Positions 30,001-37,238 of a DNA stretch of 64,000 nt are shown piece by piece. Both the position numbers and the translations under genes were made by a program. The notes under the pieces are model-generated. The model saw only the letters and a list, made by a program, of their open reading frames with translations. It searched no databases and was not told where the DNA came from. Numbering within the stretch: the first letter of the stretch is position 1; each line of letters begins with the position of its first letter. Source of the stretch: Aliidiomarina indica (GTDB lineage Bacteria; Pseudomonadota; Gammaproteobacteria; Enterobacterales; Alteromonadaceae); contig NZ_JACAVQ010000004.1 of assembly GCF_015354615.1 (NCBI RefSeq), positions 1 to 64,000 on the forward strand, read 5' to 3'.

Positions 30001-30518
30001 GTGACGAATTATTAAAGCAGTCTAGCTTGCACCTTTACTTTGATGATCGCGACACTTTACTCACTGATGAGTTTAAAACCGATTGGCGAGCGTTCTGGCA
30101 CGCGGCTAATCAGCTGCAGTTTGTACCAGGGTTTTCAATGGCGACCATGCAAATGGTTGAAAAGGGCGTTGCTGAACGAATTTATACGGATAAACCTCAA
30201 GAGTTCCCGGATTTGGAAGCTAATAATTCTTCAGCGCAATGGCCCGATATTTTTGACTTTAGCTTCTTAGATAAGGCTATTCTTGAGAGTATCTTGAAGC
30301 TTGAATTACCAGAGCCTTCGGTTGGAGATGACTTGTTAGATGACACGGGTGCCGTTGTCGTTGATGGTTCAGATCTTGATTTAGTATGGATGCGTCAAAA
30401 GGTAGCCGTGAGCATGGAGCCGAGTATCGAATTGGATGATTGGACACTTATTAGCGACAACGATAAGGTTCTTGAAAGCTTACAAAAACTAAAAGAGCAG
30501 GGTGTATTTAATGAATAA
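24093..30518 (+). CDS. Giant DUF1998-type helicase with putative PD-(D/E)XK C-terminus (DrmA/DruE-like)
   Basis: This 2,141-aa superfamily II helicase has GTGSGKTE near residues 109-116, DELH near 235, GTSATMG, then SATPTLEMGID and QRIGRAGR near 1,063. Cysteine pairs (CRECH, CPNC with CVGC, CPDC, later CARC with CPKC and CKHC) suggest zinc ribbons. The DUF1998-type module near 1,590-1,670 has DKIPGGTGYL and C-S-C with C-Y-E-C. Near 1,750-1,800, RVDVML and IAVYLDGLQYHH fit a PD-(D/E)XK or Vsr-like nuclease core. Length and content fit DruE of Druantia, and DrmA/DrmB of DISARM joined in one chain. The next gene overlaps its end by eight bases. Confidence 0.85.
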   Translation: MLPSIVAKEMQNAVADYMQTTFPIATPYFQRVAPEQDPSPQALISELLARDGAVVKGPYLDIKLPFRVASQEQLPFKRYQLGYQPYVHQLKSFERLCAEQPRSTIVSTGTGSGKTECFMLPVLDDCLQRREPGIKTIIVYPMNALATDQARRFAKEIAALDTQLTVGLFVGGDEKAGAHDHMGRDHVITCKKTLRKHPPDILLTNYKMLDFLLIRPKDQPLWKHNTPGMLRYIVVDELHTFDGAQGTDLACLIRRLRDRLECGPELACVGTSATMGSDSQRELLAYASTVFATEFDDDSIIGEDRLSPQEYLTKSPEYFTMPSANDPALDPEAYEHADEYLSAQVKLWFPELEANAIPHFQHEEVIENARASTALGELLHKHAGFHQLVKSTASLKSIQELAADWYGGGDATSLQKEQYIASITALVSAARVEKGENPWLSESPNDWTNPLLQVRHQLWLREYRRLVCRVPERADTPLTIEFSDDLTDQTNPLHLPLLHCRECHLAAWGAVTEPGEPNLQAGTQNFYEHWFSHAPESVLLVPLTDSENKEHQILDFCPNCRRLQPARNEQKCVGCQHEHLIRVWKPNIIREANRDGDAVHKCHHDCPDCGAKDTMMIVGAQAPTLTGVMTGRLFGSVYNDDYKLIAFSDSVQDAAHRAGFLGANTWRTVVRQAMAGWLKTTNQDVTLTDMMDEFPKYWRNKVGNDARFCGLFIAPNMEWLSDYSYLVENGRLPTGSNLPDLIRYRLAYECFLEFGQRAAIGRTLTRTGMAALHEDDSLTDVVQELTPKLREEFESLRDLTKQDLTEFLLRWLRHLYRLGAIYLDQMDVLMGTGDTYKFAKLGDRQKYLPSLGRAILQPSPITLGNLSRSFESLVVKSRKSWSVRWLEKTIGRDNVFITAEATSFFKKLTHALVKHDWLVERYCKEEPVWALNPNKLWISSQVAQLNCDTCRHGIVVPEKQLPMFGESSCLRLTCAGHLQVEADSVRSAVDYGKSAPRRLVPHEHTGLLQREDRERVEQSFIYGTEPWDVNLLSATPTLEMGIDIGALSSVFLLSVPPAQANYLQRIGRAGRRDGNAMAVTLAGGQNHDQYFYADPLKMMSGSVHTPGVFLKAIAVLERQLIAYSFDRWVLTGVDELALPGELRKVIDAVENGHTDKFPYNLIFFVTEHRHALLSSFFGMFPELEDSERTYLDKFVSDQGEGSLSWRLINRLQKLSEERASLSRRINQLKVERERLKRLPEDEEIKHQIDVVEQERVALMSLHRALNKQNTLNFFTDEGLLPNYAFPEEGVTLRSVIIKRRVVEQGDDQQKPYEKLAYSFQRPSQAALSELAPLSRFYAVSHELEVEQIDLQLSETEEWRFCARCQFTERVDSGDRHSACPKCGDPQWADSAQKQQVLKLRQVYATVDDKDSRIGDDSETREPKFFNTQKLVDIPQQEMQGGFRLKSDILPFGFEYLQKVTLREVNFGPKGGSRNRITVAGDESSRQGFKICKHCGKVQKERWGKYEEPHAYSCKLKKNPELDSEKEYLESLFLYRELTSEAIRILLPLSEVAYSDEKLHSFIAALNLGLKTHFQGDVTHLEVTEMKEPGGEGSGERVYLVVYDKIPGGTGYLKDLMRAPQNLMTMLEKAHGVLTTCSCIDSEHLDGCYECILAYRNSRNMPRISRREASELLGEILNLRAEIEEVESLGEISTNTLIESKLEQRFVDALGRLPGAQLSKSLVNGKSGHLLTLIDEQGRPMPWLLEHQVNLGPEQGVELNTRVDVMLIPARTEDQKHTKPIAVYLDGLQYHHAIMDDDVAKRSALLQSGKYWVFSLNWDDLPDIGKQAEVPFRDLMGLDGVAQSHMKAMYDQVAGIRWLKADDCQRLNMSASLQWLSEFLRNPAQTRGQLEQRAIYRVMTALNPVAVKDTALKQRLGYRIQEVAPPSVITRLNIDQAEMIPGGFMNAFDNRPGKHGLAVTLPLAMMSNLIRDELLKQSSLHLYFDDRDTLLTDEFKTDWRAFWHAANQLQFVPGFSMATMQMVEKGVAERIYTDKPQEFPDLEANNSSAQWPDIFDFSFLDKAILESILKLELPEPSVGDDLLDDTGAVVVDGSDLDLVWMRQKVAVSMEPSIELDDWTLISDNDKVLESLQKLKEQGVFNE

Positions 30519-32649
30519 TGTAACCGTTGCCATTTCCCAAGACTTTTTTATGGCTTTTGCCAAGCTGCCGAAATCGAAGCAGCGAAAAGTAAATGAGTTC
30601 GTTCATAAGTTTAGAGCAGACCCCATGTCGCCTGGGATTAATTACGAGAAAATTAATGACGCTGCCAGTGACAATTATCGCTCTGTTCGTATCGACCAAG
30701 ATTACCGTGGCATTGTTCTAAAACCAGAGCAAGGAAATGTGTATCTGGTGATGTGGGTTGATAAACATGATGACGCTTATGATTGGGCTCGTAAGCACAA
30801 ATGTACGGTAAATCGTCAGACAGGAAGCTTGCAAATATATGAAGTGATTGAAGCTGGGGAGGTACATGTTCCGGCGAAGAGGGCTGAGCTAGAAAAGACT
30901 CAAGTTTCGTTGGAGCCGTTGTTTGATATCGCAGCTGAAGACTTGCTTCGACTGGGTATACCGGATGATCGCATTGAGCAAGTTCAGGCGCTGACTCAGG
31001 TAGCAGAGCTAGAAGCGATTACCGCAAAGCTTCCTGTTGAAGCTTATGAAGCACTCGCACTCATTGCCGACGGCCTTTCGTTTGATGAAGTGGTTCGAGA
31101 GTATGCGGTTCCAGAAAGCGCACCATCGGTAGACACTGCGGACGTAGAGGCTGCACTCGAACGAGCTCAAACGCAACGTCGGTTTAAAGTGCTTTCAGAC
31201 GACGAAGAACTCACCCAAATGCTGGATGCTCCACTAGAGCGCTGGCGAGTGTTTTTACATCCGAGTCAACGCGCGCTTGTTGAACGAGATTGGAATGGCC
31301 CGGTTCGCGTTTTAGGTGGTGCTGGAACTGGTAAAACCGTTGTAGCAATGCACCGTGCGAAATGGCTTATTAAAAACCGGTTGGCCCAGGGCGAGCGTAT
31401 TCTTTTCACAACCTATACTGCGAACTTAGCGCTCGATATAGAAGCACACCTGCGCAAAATTTGTTCGGCAGACGAGATGCGTCGAATTGAAGTGACTAAT
31501 ATCGATAAATGGTTAATTCGTTTCTTAAAACGAGAAAACCAACCTTGCCGGATTGTTTACCCGGGAAATGATGCGTATGACAAATGCTGGCAACAAGCCT
31601 TAACTTTGATGCCGACAGATGTTGACTTGCCCGAGAGCTTTTATGATGAAGAATTCTTTCATGTTGTTCTCCCTCAGCAAGTGAAAACTGAACAAGAATA
31701 TTTTCGAGCAAAACGAATAGGGCGTGGAACATCTTTGACCAGGCCCATACGCTCCAAAATTTGGCCTGTTTTTGAGGAAATGCGGTTTCAGCTTCATAAA
31801 AGCGGATTATTGACGAATTCAGACGCGGTTTTTTCAGCGATTAACCTTTTAAACGAAGGGGCTTCGATTCGTCCTTTTAAGTTTGCTGTAGTCGACGAGA
31901 CGCAGGATCTAGGCTCAGAAGTGTTGCAGTTGATTAGAGCGTTAGTAGATGAAGCTGAGAATGACCTATTCCTCGTTGGTGATGGGCACCAGCGCATTTA
32001 TAAACGAAAAGCGTCCCTTGGCAAGTGTGGAATCAGAATAATCGGTCGTGGGCGCAAACTAAGAATTAACTACCGAACGACAGACGAAATACGTAGATTC
32101 GCAACCAGTGTGCTCGAGAACGTAGATGTGGATGATTTAGACGAAGGCACTGATCCCGTAAAAGGGTATCGCTCTTTAATAGCAGGAAACCCGCCTGTCA
32201 TCGAAGGTTTTGAGAGTGCGGAAGCTGAAGCAGAGTGGATTAAAAATGAAGTTCAGGCGCTGATTGATGATGGGGTTTCATCGCGAGATATTTGCATCGT
32301 CGGTAGAACCGAAAAAGCTTTAAACATTATTGTTATGGCATTACGCAATGTCGGCATTGCCGTAAACAAAGTGAGTCGTGACGTTTCTGATAATCTTTCT
32401 TTGGGAGGTATTCGGACAGCGACTATGCACCGAGTCAAAGGTTTGGAATTTAAATTTATCTTTATTATTGGTGTCAACGATGGGGCTGTTCCTTTTGATA
32501 TGCCATGGGCGTCTTCAGATCCTGTTGAAATGAGAAACCATGATTTAAATGAACGAGCTTTGTTTCATGTTGCGGGCACGCGGGCAATTCATGGACTATA
32601 TGTTTCATATTATGGAGAGCCAAGCCGGTTTTTGTTGAGCGGGGTTTAA
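30511..32649 (+). CDS. UvrD-like helicase with N-terminal RelE/ParE-like domain
   Basis: This 712-aa protein starts with about 95 residues resembling RelE/ParE toxins (AKLPKSKQRKVNEF, NYRSVRIDQDYRGIVL, LVMWVDKHDDAYDWA). A linker of about 150 residues follows, then a superfamily I helicase: GGAGTGKTVVAMH near 268-280, VVDETQDL near 459, LRINYRTT, and TMHRVKGLEFKFIF near the end. The ATG at 30511 overlaps the previous gene by eight bases; a GTG at 30502 is less likely. It is the last gene of the array. Helicases with this N-terminal fold occur in defence islands, and the toxin-like part may bind rather than cut RNA. Confidence 0.85.
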   Translation: MNNVTVAISQDFFMAFAKLPKSKQRKVNEFVHKFRADPMSPGINYEKINDAASDNYRSVRIDQDYRGIVLKPEQGNVYLVMWVDKHDDAYDWARKHKCTVNRQTGSLQIYEVIEAGEVHVPAKRAELEKTQVSLEPLFDIAAEDLLRLGIPDDRIEQVQALTQVAELEAITAKLPVEAYEALALIADGLSFDEVVREYAVPESAPSVDTADVEAALERAQTQRRFKVLSDDEELTQMLDAPLERWRVFLHPSQRALVERDWNGPVRVLGGAGTGKTVVAMHRAKWLIKNRLAQGERILFTTYTANLALDIEAHLRKICSADEMRRIEVTNIDKWLIRFLKRENQPCRIVYPGNDAYDKCWQQALTLMPTDVDLPESFYDEEFFHVVLPQQVKTEQEYFRAKRIGRGTSLTRPIRSKIWPVFEEMRFQLHKSGLLTNSDAVFSAINLLNEGASIRPFKFAVVDETQDLGSEVLQLIRALVDEAENDLFLVGDGHQRIYKRKASLGKCGIRIIGRGRKLRINYRTTDEIRRFATSVLENVDVDDLDEGTDPVKGYRSLIAGNPPVIEGFESAEAEAEWIKNEVQALIDDGVSSRDICIVGRTEKALNIIVMALRNVGIAVNKVSRDVSDNLSLGGIRTATMHRVKGLEFKFIFIIGVNDGAVPFDMPWASSDPVEMRNHDLNERALFHVAGTRAIHGLYVSYYGEPSRFLLSGV

Positions 32650-32794
32650 TGTGTTTTGTAATGATCAAGCAAAACGAGCCACCGGTTTATAGTTAATCTA
32701 GGATTAAAAGGAGAGATGTAACCATCCCTTAAAATAGGACCAATGATTTTTTAGTGTTTCTGTCGATAATACCCTTAACCACAGAGACAAGAAG

Positions 32795-32940
32795 TTGCGT
32801 AAATCACCTTTTACTGAGACCCAGATCCTAAAGGTTTTGAAAGAAGCTGAAACGGGCCGCAAGGAGAAAGATGTATGCTGAGAATATGGCATATCGGATG
32901 CGACCTATTACAATAGGCATGTTTCCGGCATGTATTCGCT
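32795..32940 (+). mobile_element. IS3-family orfA relic
   Basis: The frame from TTG 32795 reads LRKSPFTETQILKVLKEAE, then KEKDVC, a TGA at 32879-32881, EYGISDATYYNRH and VSGMYS. This is the helix-turn-helix N-terminus of an IS3-family OrfA, with an in-frame stop where Arg is expected. Homology ends near 32940, at the 3' end of the small minus-strand gene. No orfB or inverted repeats remain. It marks the right edge of the defence array. Confidence 0.75.
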
Positions 32941-32950
32941 TGCCACTCCT

Positions 32951-33175
32951 TTAATCTCCCTCGCCGATCAACTCCACATCGGCTACTCCGATATCGACCA
33001 ACCTGTCGCCGTTTTGCATCCACACAGCATTCTCTAAGTGCCAAATTTCAACCTGAATACTCGCGCCGGAGGGCTCGCAGTCGGCGTTTATTTCCGCTTC
33101 CGTTGTTGCACGGGCTAATTCCAAATAGCGCTTTGTTGCCTCCTCGCTTAATACTATTTTGAGTCTTTGTGCCAT
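32951..33175 (-). CDS. Small uncharacterised protein, 74 aa
   Basis: I do not recognise the family. The acidic 74-residue product (MAQRLKIVLSEEATKRYLEL at the start) is preceded by GGAGGAC nine bases upstream of the ATG, a strong ribosome binding site that supports it as a real gene. The first part looks like a ribbon-helix-helix or antitoxin-like helix and the rest beta-rich with a Trp. No toxin partner lies beside it. Its 3' end meets the IS3 relic. Confidence 0.55.
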   Translation of the reverse strand: MAQRLKIVLSEEATKRYLELARATTEAEINADCEPSGASIQVEIWHLENAVWMQNGDRLVDIGVADVELIGEGD

Positions 33176-33358
33176 AGTGTTGTCCTCCGTATTTATCGCT
33201 TAAATACCACTGACATTTTGCAGTGGGCAAGTAATACCGGCCACCGATTTACCCTTAATCCAGTAGCTTTTTCTATTTGATTCGGGCTCACACCCCCATT
33301 GTGGTGATGCGGCCCTTGCCGCAAAACGCAACGCGGGCCGCCACCGAGAATCGGTCAA

Positions 33359-35488
33359 CTAGTTAGATACACCCCTCAATCCCACCTCATCGCGCAACAA
33401 CCCATACAGCTGCTGCCAGTCGTTCACTGGAGCAAAGCGATGACGCCGATACACGGCATAGCAGTCACCGGAGGTCAGGCTTGGAATAAACTCTTGGTTT
33501 GATAGCTCAGCTTCGGTGGGCACTGAAAGCTGGAGCGCGCTAACGAGTGTGTAAAACATCTGTTTTTGCTGTGTCGGATTCAAATAATCAAAATGCATCT
33601 TTAAATCGAAGCGTCGCAGTGACGCTTGATCGAGGGCATCCAAGCGGTTGGTGGTCGCTATGAAGATCCCGTCGAACGCTTCCAGTTGCGTCATGAGTTC
33701 ATTGACTTGGCTAATTTCCCACTGTCGCTGCGCATGTTGCCGGGCACCAAGAAAGCTATCAATCTCATCGATAAGAAGCACCGCATTGTCTTGCTCGGCT
33801 TCTCTAAATGCGTTGGCAATACTGCGCTCTGTTGCACCCAAAAAAGGCGACATCAGATCGCTCGCTTTTTTTGTGATGATCGGTTTGTTTAAGGATTTGG
33901 CAAGCCAATGTGCATACTCTGTTTTGCCTGTCCCGGGCGGGCCGTAGATGCAAATTCGTCCGCTTTGATTTGTTGCTAATCCGCGAATCACTTGGCTCAC
34001 ATCGATGCTGTTGCAGTTGATCAGCTGCACATCAAAGGGAAGTTTGCTTATCGCGCGCCGCTCTTTGAGGCGTGTGTAGCCCATTGCCGCTAACGATTGG
34101 TTCAGCCAATCCCTAACGAACTCTGCAGTATGTGCACTGGCATTGCCCGCCATGTCATTGTGCTGAGCGCGAGAAGCCTGAAGCGCACTGTCGAAAAGCG
34201 CTGGCGTGATGCTCGGATGTTCCGCTAGTTCAGAGACAAGTGCGTTGCAAAGGTTGTAGTCAATCACTGGCGTATGCTGTTTTAGCATTTTCTCAAAGAG
34301 ACGCTTTCTGTCTGCAATGGGTGGATTAGGCATTTCCACAATATAACTAAAACGGCGTAACACCGACGGCTCCATACAGCTGCTATCGTTTGAAATCCAA
34401 ATCGTAGGATGCTCGTTCTCTTCCAAAAACTTATTCATCCAGCCTTTTTTATCTTCGGCAAAACTTGAACGAAACATCGAGCCGCGAAACACGTCTTCGG
34501 CCTCATCAAACACAAGCAGTGCGGGCACTCCTTTAAGCAAATAGGCTGCCGAACTTGTTGCAGAGAGACGGTCCATGCAGTCCAGGGGCATGGTTATCCC
34601 GGTATGCTTTACCCCGGTTTCATACACAGGAAACCCGATGGTTTGTCCCAACGCTTGGGTAAGTGCTGTTTTGCCGGTACCAGGAGGCCCGTAAAGTAGA
34701 ATGTTGACGCCTTTTTCTTGGCGCTCAACGGCGCTTTTTAGTAGAGACGCCACATGCGCATAGTGCTGCGATAAAAACGAAAAATCGTCTTCAGTTAATT
34801 TGGCTTCGGGAGCACGTTGCGCAAATTTTGCGAGTAAATCGGTTAGCTGGAGCCGACGCGAAAGCAGTTGAATTGCGGTGCGCTCTTCAAGCTCATGCTT
34901 ACAAAGGTTTGTCGATGCAAAGGTAGAATCAAATCGGAGAATGCCGTAATTAAACAACCGGCTTTGTTCTTTGAGGGCTTCGCTAAGTGAGCGCATACTC
35001 ACGCCAAGAATCATGCTTAGCAAGCGTAAAACGGCTTGCGGCGATGATTTCCACGGCACAAGATTATTCACCATTTCGAATTCCTGATAGGTTACCGAGA
35101 ATATATGGAATCGAAGGTAATCTGTCTCGTCCTGGGTAAACTGCAGTTGTTCCCGAAGCATTTTTAAGTTCTGTTCGAGTGTTGTTTCCGCTAACTCGTC
35201 AGGGTTCAGTTCCCGATCGAGTGCTATTAAGCGTTTTCTTAGAAACTTGACGAGTTGGCTTTTGGATTCCAATCGCGTCTTATCTTCCTCACTCAGCGCG
35301 AATGTAGACCCGAGATCTTCGACGGTAATGAAAGGAACGGGATCCGTGAGCTTATCGGATAGCGCGAGCATGGATTGAAGAATAAACCGCTGGGCGGTTT
35401 TCTCAAGCAGTTCATGTTCACGTTCGGGGCTAAGGGATGTATTGCGCGGCTCGTTGCTTACGGCAGGCATAGAACAAATAGTCATCAT
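33359..35488 (-). CDS. Tandem AAA+ ATPase
   Basis: This 709-aa protein has two AAA+ modules. The first has GPPGTGKT near residues 265-273 and VFDEAED near 325; the second has GPPGTGKT near 515-522, LIDEIDS, ATTNR and an Arg finger segment (ASLRRFD). The N-terminal 230 residues are helical with no known motif. The second module is closest to the FtsH/Cdc48 type, while the first is more divergent. GAGGAG lies seven bases before the ATG at 35488. Its promoter region holds dyad 1 (35529-35547). The target or partner of this remodelling ATPase is unknown. The 49-aa gene upstream may be part of the unit. Confidence 0.8.
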   Translation of the reverse strand: MMTICSMPAVSNEPRNTSLSPEREHELLEKTAQRFILQSMLALSDKLTDPVPFITVEDLGSTFALSEEDKTRLESKSQLVKFLRKRLIALDRELNPDELAETTLEQNLKMLREQLQFTQDETDYLRFHIFSVTYQEFEMVNNLVPWKSSPQAVLRLLSMILGVSMRSLSEALKEQSRLFNYGILRFDSTFASTNLCKHELEERTAIQLLSRRLQLTDLLAKFAQRAPEAKLTEDDFSFLSQHYAHVASLLKSAVERQEKGVNILLYGPPGTGKTALTQALGQTIGFPVYETGVKHTGITMPLDCMDRLSATSSAAYLLKGVPALLVFDEAEDVFRGSMFRSSFAEDKKGWMNKFLEENEHPTIWISNDSSCMEPSVLRRFSYIVEMPNPPIADRKRLFEKMLKQHTPVIDYNLCNALVSELAEHPSITPALFDSALQASRAQHNDMAGNASAHTAEFVRDWLNQSLAAMGYTRLKERRAISKLPFDVQLINCNSIDVSQVIRGLATNQSGRICIYGPPGTGKTEYAHWLAKSLNKPIITKKASDLMSPFLGATERSIANAFREAEQDNAVLLIDEIDSFLGARQHAQRQWEISQVNELMTQLEAFDGIFIATTNRLDALDQASLRRFDLKMHFDYLNPTQQKQMFYTLVSALQLSVPTEAELSNQEFIPSLTSGDCYAVYRRHRFAPVNDWQQLYGLLRDEVGLRGVSN

Positions 35489-35523
35489 TGCAGTCTCCTC
35501 GTGGTGGTCGGAGACTGTAGCAT

Positions 35524-35673
35524 CTACCTGCGACGTTTCGTGTCGCAGGCTTCAGCTTCCCGTTGCTTTTTTAGATTCTCTAGGTATTGCGCGGGTGGCT
35601 TCTGCCCAAAAATAATTAAGCCATTTCCGAACCGCTTCCTCATCTCTTCGGGTGTTGCACGTCTTACAGGCAT
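35524..35673 (-). CDS. Small basic protein, 49 aa
   Basis: A 49-codon minus-strand gene reads MPVRRATPEEMRKRFGNG, ends in a Lys/Arg-rich tail and has AAGGA seven to nine bases before the ATG. The basic helical product could bind nucleic acid. Its last codons contain dyad 1, so coding and regulatory sequence overlap. It lies 35 bases upstream of the tandem AAA+ gene, in the same direction. Confidence 0.5.
   Translation of the reverse strand: MPVRRATPEEMRKRFGNGLIIFGQKPPAQYLENLKKQREAEACDTKRRR
35529..35547. promoter_or_regulatory. Dyad 1, TGCGACA-N5-TGTCGCA type operator
   Basis: TGCGACG, five bases, TGTCGCA, with one mismatch to the perfect dyad; the arms extend to CCTGCGAC/GTCGCAGG at 35527-35549. 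Read toward the AAA+ gene, the dyad is followed nine bases later by a TACAGT-like -10 element, so it would cover the -35 region. The same 7-5-7 dyad occurs at 38553 and 42805. Confidence 0.55.
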
Positions 35674-35756
35674 GTTTATATCCTTTGATAAATCAACCTG
35701 ACCAAATATAGACGTCTAGATGGCTAAATGCAATATCTATTTCACTCGCCAACCCA

Positions 35757-36494
35757 TCACAACGTAAACTGCGCATAGATAGGGTTATGGTCGGACACCG
35801 TGGTGGTGTCGATGGCCGTTGCTTGCTTTAAGCAAAGATCGCGATAGAACACGAAGTCGAGGGGATGTTCCCGATAGGTTTTGATATGGTGGGATTCAGA
35901 CATAAATGCTTCGCGCAAGCCCATGCTGCGGCAAAATCGGCGCAAATGTAAGCGCCTTTGGCGATTCCAAACGTTAAAATCGCCGGCGACGATTAGAGGC
36001 CCAGGGTGATGTAAAATCTCAGACTTGAGCAATTCCATTTCCCGTAAGAAGTAACTCGCTCGCACGAAGTTAATCGCGTGAATATTGACGATCAGTAGCG
36101 ATTGCTGATCAGGTAGCGGATGGTACGACAGCATATAACTTTTATAGGTCGCGAACATACCTTCGCGATTGCGAGAAAGTCGCGGCTGGGCATCGGTAAA
36201 GGCTATCTGGCTGGCGGTTAACACTCCGTACACGGAGCGCTTGGTTTGCATATTCGGGGCCACTGCATAAGACCAGTGGGGCAATTTCCAATCATTGTGC
36301 AGCGTTAATTTTGCTTCCTGTAACAACAAGAACAAGCTTGGGAACTGATCGAGAATGCGGGCAAGGGCAACTTGAAAATTAATGGTTTCTGTAAGCTTTT
36401 GTGTATTCCAGCAGAGCACGCCAAAGTTCTCACCATGAATGATGGGTTGCTCATGTATCAAGCGCTGAGGAACAATGATTTTTGGCTTAAGCAC
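35757..36494 (-). CDS. Endonuclease/exonuclease/phosphatase (EEP) family protein
   Basis: This 245-aa protein has the DNase I-like EEP fold: N-terminal VLCWNTQK with the metal-site Asn, QEAK with the metal-binding Glu, GDFNVWN and the C-terminal SDHNP. The family covers DNA and RNA nucleases and phosphodiesterases, and the substrate cannot be told here. A GTG at 36494 with AAGG seven bases upstream is chosen; a longer reading from 36545 lacks a ribosome binding site. It lies 80 bases after the Mrr-type nuclease gene and probably ends the operon that starts with the GGDEF gene. Confidence 0.75.
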   Translation of the reverse strand: MLKPKIIVPQRLIHEQPIIHGENFGVLCWNTQKLTETINFQVALARILDQFPSLFLLLQEAKLTLHNDWKLPHWSYAVAPNMQTKRSVYGVLTASQIAFTDAQPRLSRNREGMFATYKSYMLSYHPLPDQQSLLIVNIHAINFVRASYFLREMELLKSEILHHPGPLIVAGDFNVWNRQRRLHLRRFCRSMGLREAFMSESHHIKTYREHPLDFVFYRDLCLKQATAIDTTTVSDHNPIYAQFTL

Positions 36495-36573
36495 TTCTCC
36501 GCCTTCAGATGTGAGGTTTATCAGGTGGAAGCAAAAACACTTCACTACTTGGAATGTTCTTAATAGATATAGT

Positions 36574-37236
36574 TCAAAATTCCGCGGTTTTTAAGACATC
36601 CGCGCCATGAATCAGCAAAATATTTTTATCAAGCGCGAAGCGCTTCGCCTCGGTTGTGAAGTTTCCTGACGCCACAAAGAACCCACCCTCTGCGCCTTTG
36701 GCGGCCATTATTCCATAAAGCTCGCGCACCTTTTGCACGGGCACATGTTGGGTCTTCCAATGCTTGCATTGCACAAGGTACAGCTTGGAGTCTTTATAAA
36801 GCTCTAAATCAACGCCACCGTCGGGGCCTGCGTCGGTTTCCTGTACTTGAAACCCTTGCTCTCTAAAATAGGCAGCGGTAAGACGTTCGAAATCTCGCCA
36901 TGAAATGTCGGCCAGTGCTTGTGGCGCATCGAATGCGTTGTCATTCATTCGGTTTCGAGTGCGTGATAGCACGCGTTTGGCGCGAGCGCGTTCTACCACC
37001 GACGCCATGGCCCCAAATACGAACGCGATGGGTAGTGCATATTTAAAAAGAATGAGGGCAACGAATGCCCAGGCGCCGCTAATGGCATTGCGAATGGGTT
37101 CCTCTGAGGGCGCGGAGAGTAGATCAACCATAAAGGGTGAAGCAATGTAGGAGAGGGCTGCAATAAAAAGGCTTATCCACCATGGTAGCTTCTTCGCCAT
37201 GTTGAATATGTCGTCTGCCAAGCCTTTACGCGCCAT
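36574..37236 (-). CDS. Membrane-anchored Mrr-type restriction endonuclease
   Basis: This 220-aa protein has two N-terminal membrane helices (about residues 17-37 and 50-75) and a C-terminal Mrr catalytic domain. FERLTAAYFREQGF is followed by GPDGGVDLEL and LVQCKHWK, giving the D-x(n)-QxK nuclease motif with Gln/Lys near residues 150-155. Mrr-type enzymes cut DNA, often methylated. Anchoring in the membrane suggests action on incoming DNA. The ATG is two bases after the GGDEF stop, with GGGAGG before it inside the upstream gene, so the two are translationally linked. Confidence 0.8.
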   Translation of the reverse strand: MARKGLADDIFNMAKKLPWWISLFIAALSYIASPFMVDLLSAPSEEPIRNAISGAWAFVALILFKYALPIAFVFGAMASVVERARAKRVLSRTRNRMNDNAFDAPQALADISWRDFERLTAAYFREQGFQVQETDAGPDGGVDLELYKDSKLYLVQCKHWKTQHVPVQKVRELYGIMAAKGAEGGFFVASGNFTTEAKRFALDKNILLIHGADVLKTAEF

Positions 37237-37238
37237 CT

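Noticed and set aside
7608-32649. BREX as the identity of the array
   Set aside because: There is no BrxC/PglY ATPase, PglZ phosphatase or BrxL; only the WYL regulator and the methyltransferase are reminiscent of BREX.
33309-33341. GCGGCCC/GGGCCGC hairpin after the AAA+ gene as a terminator
   Set aside because: The stem is good but no T-run follows on the minus strand and the loop is long, so I leave it unassigned.
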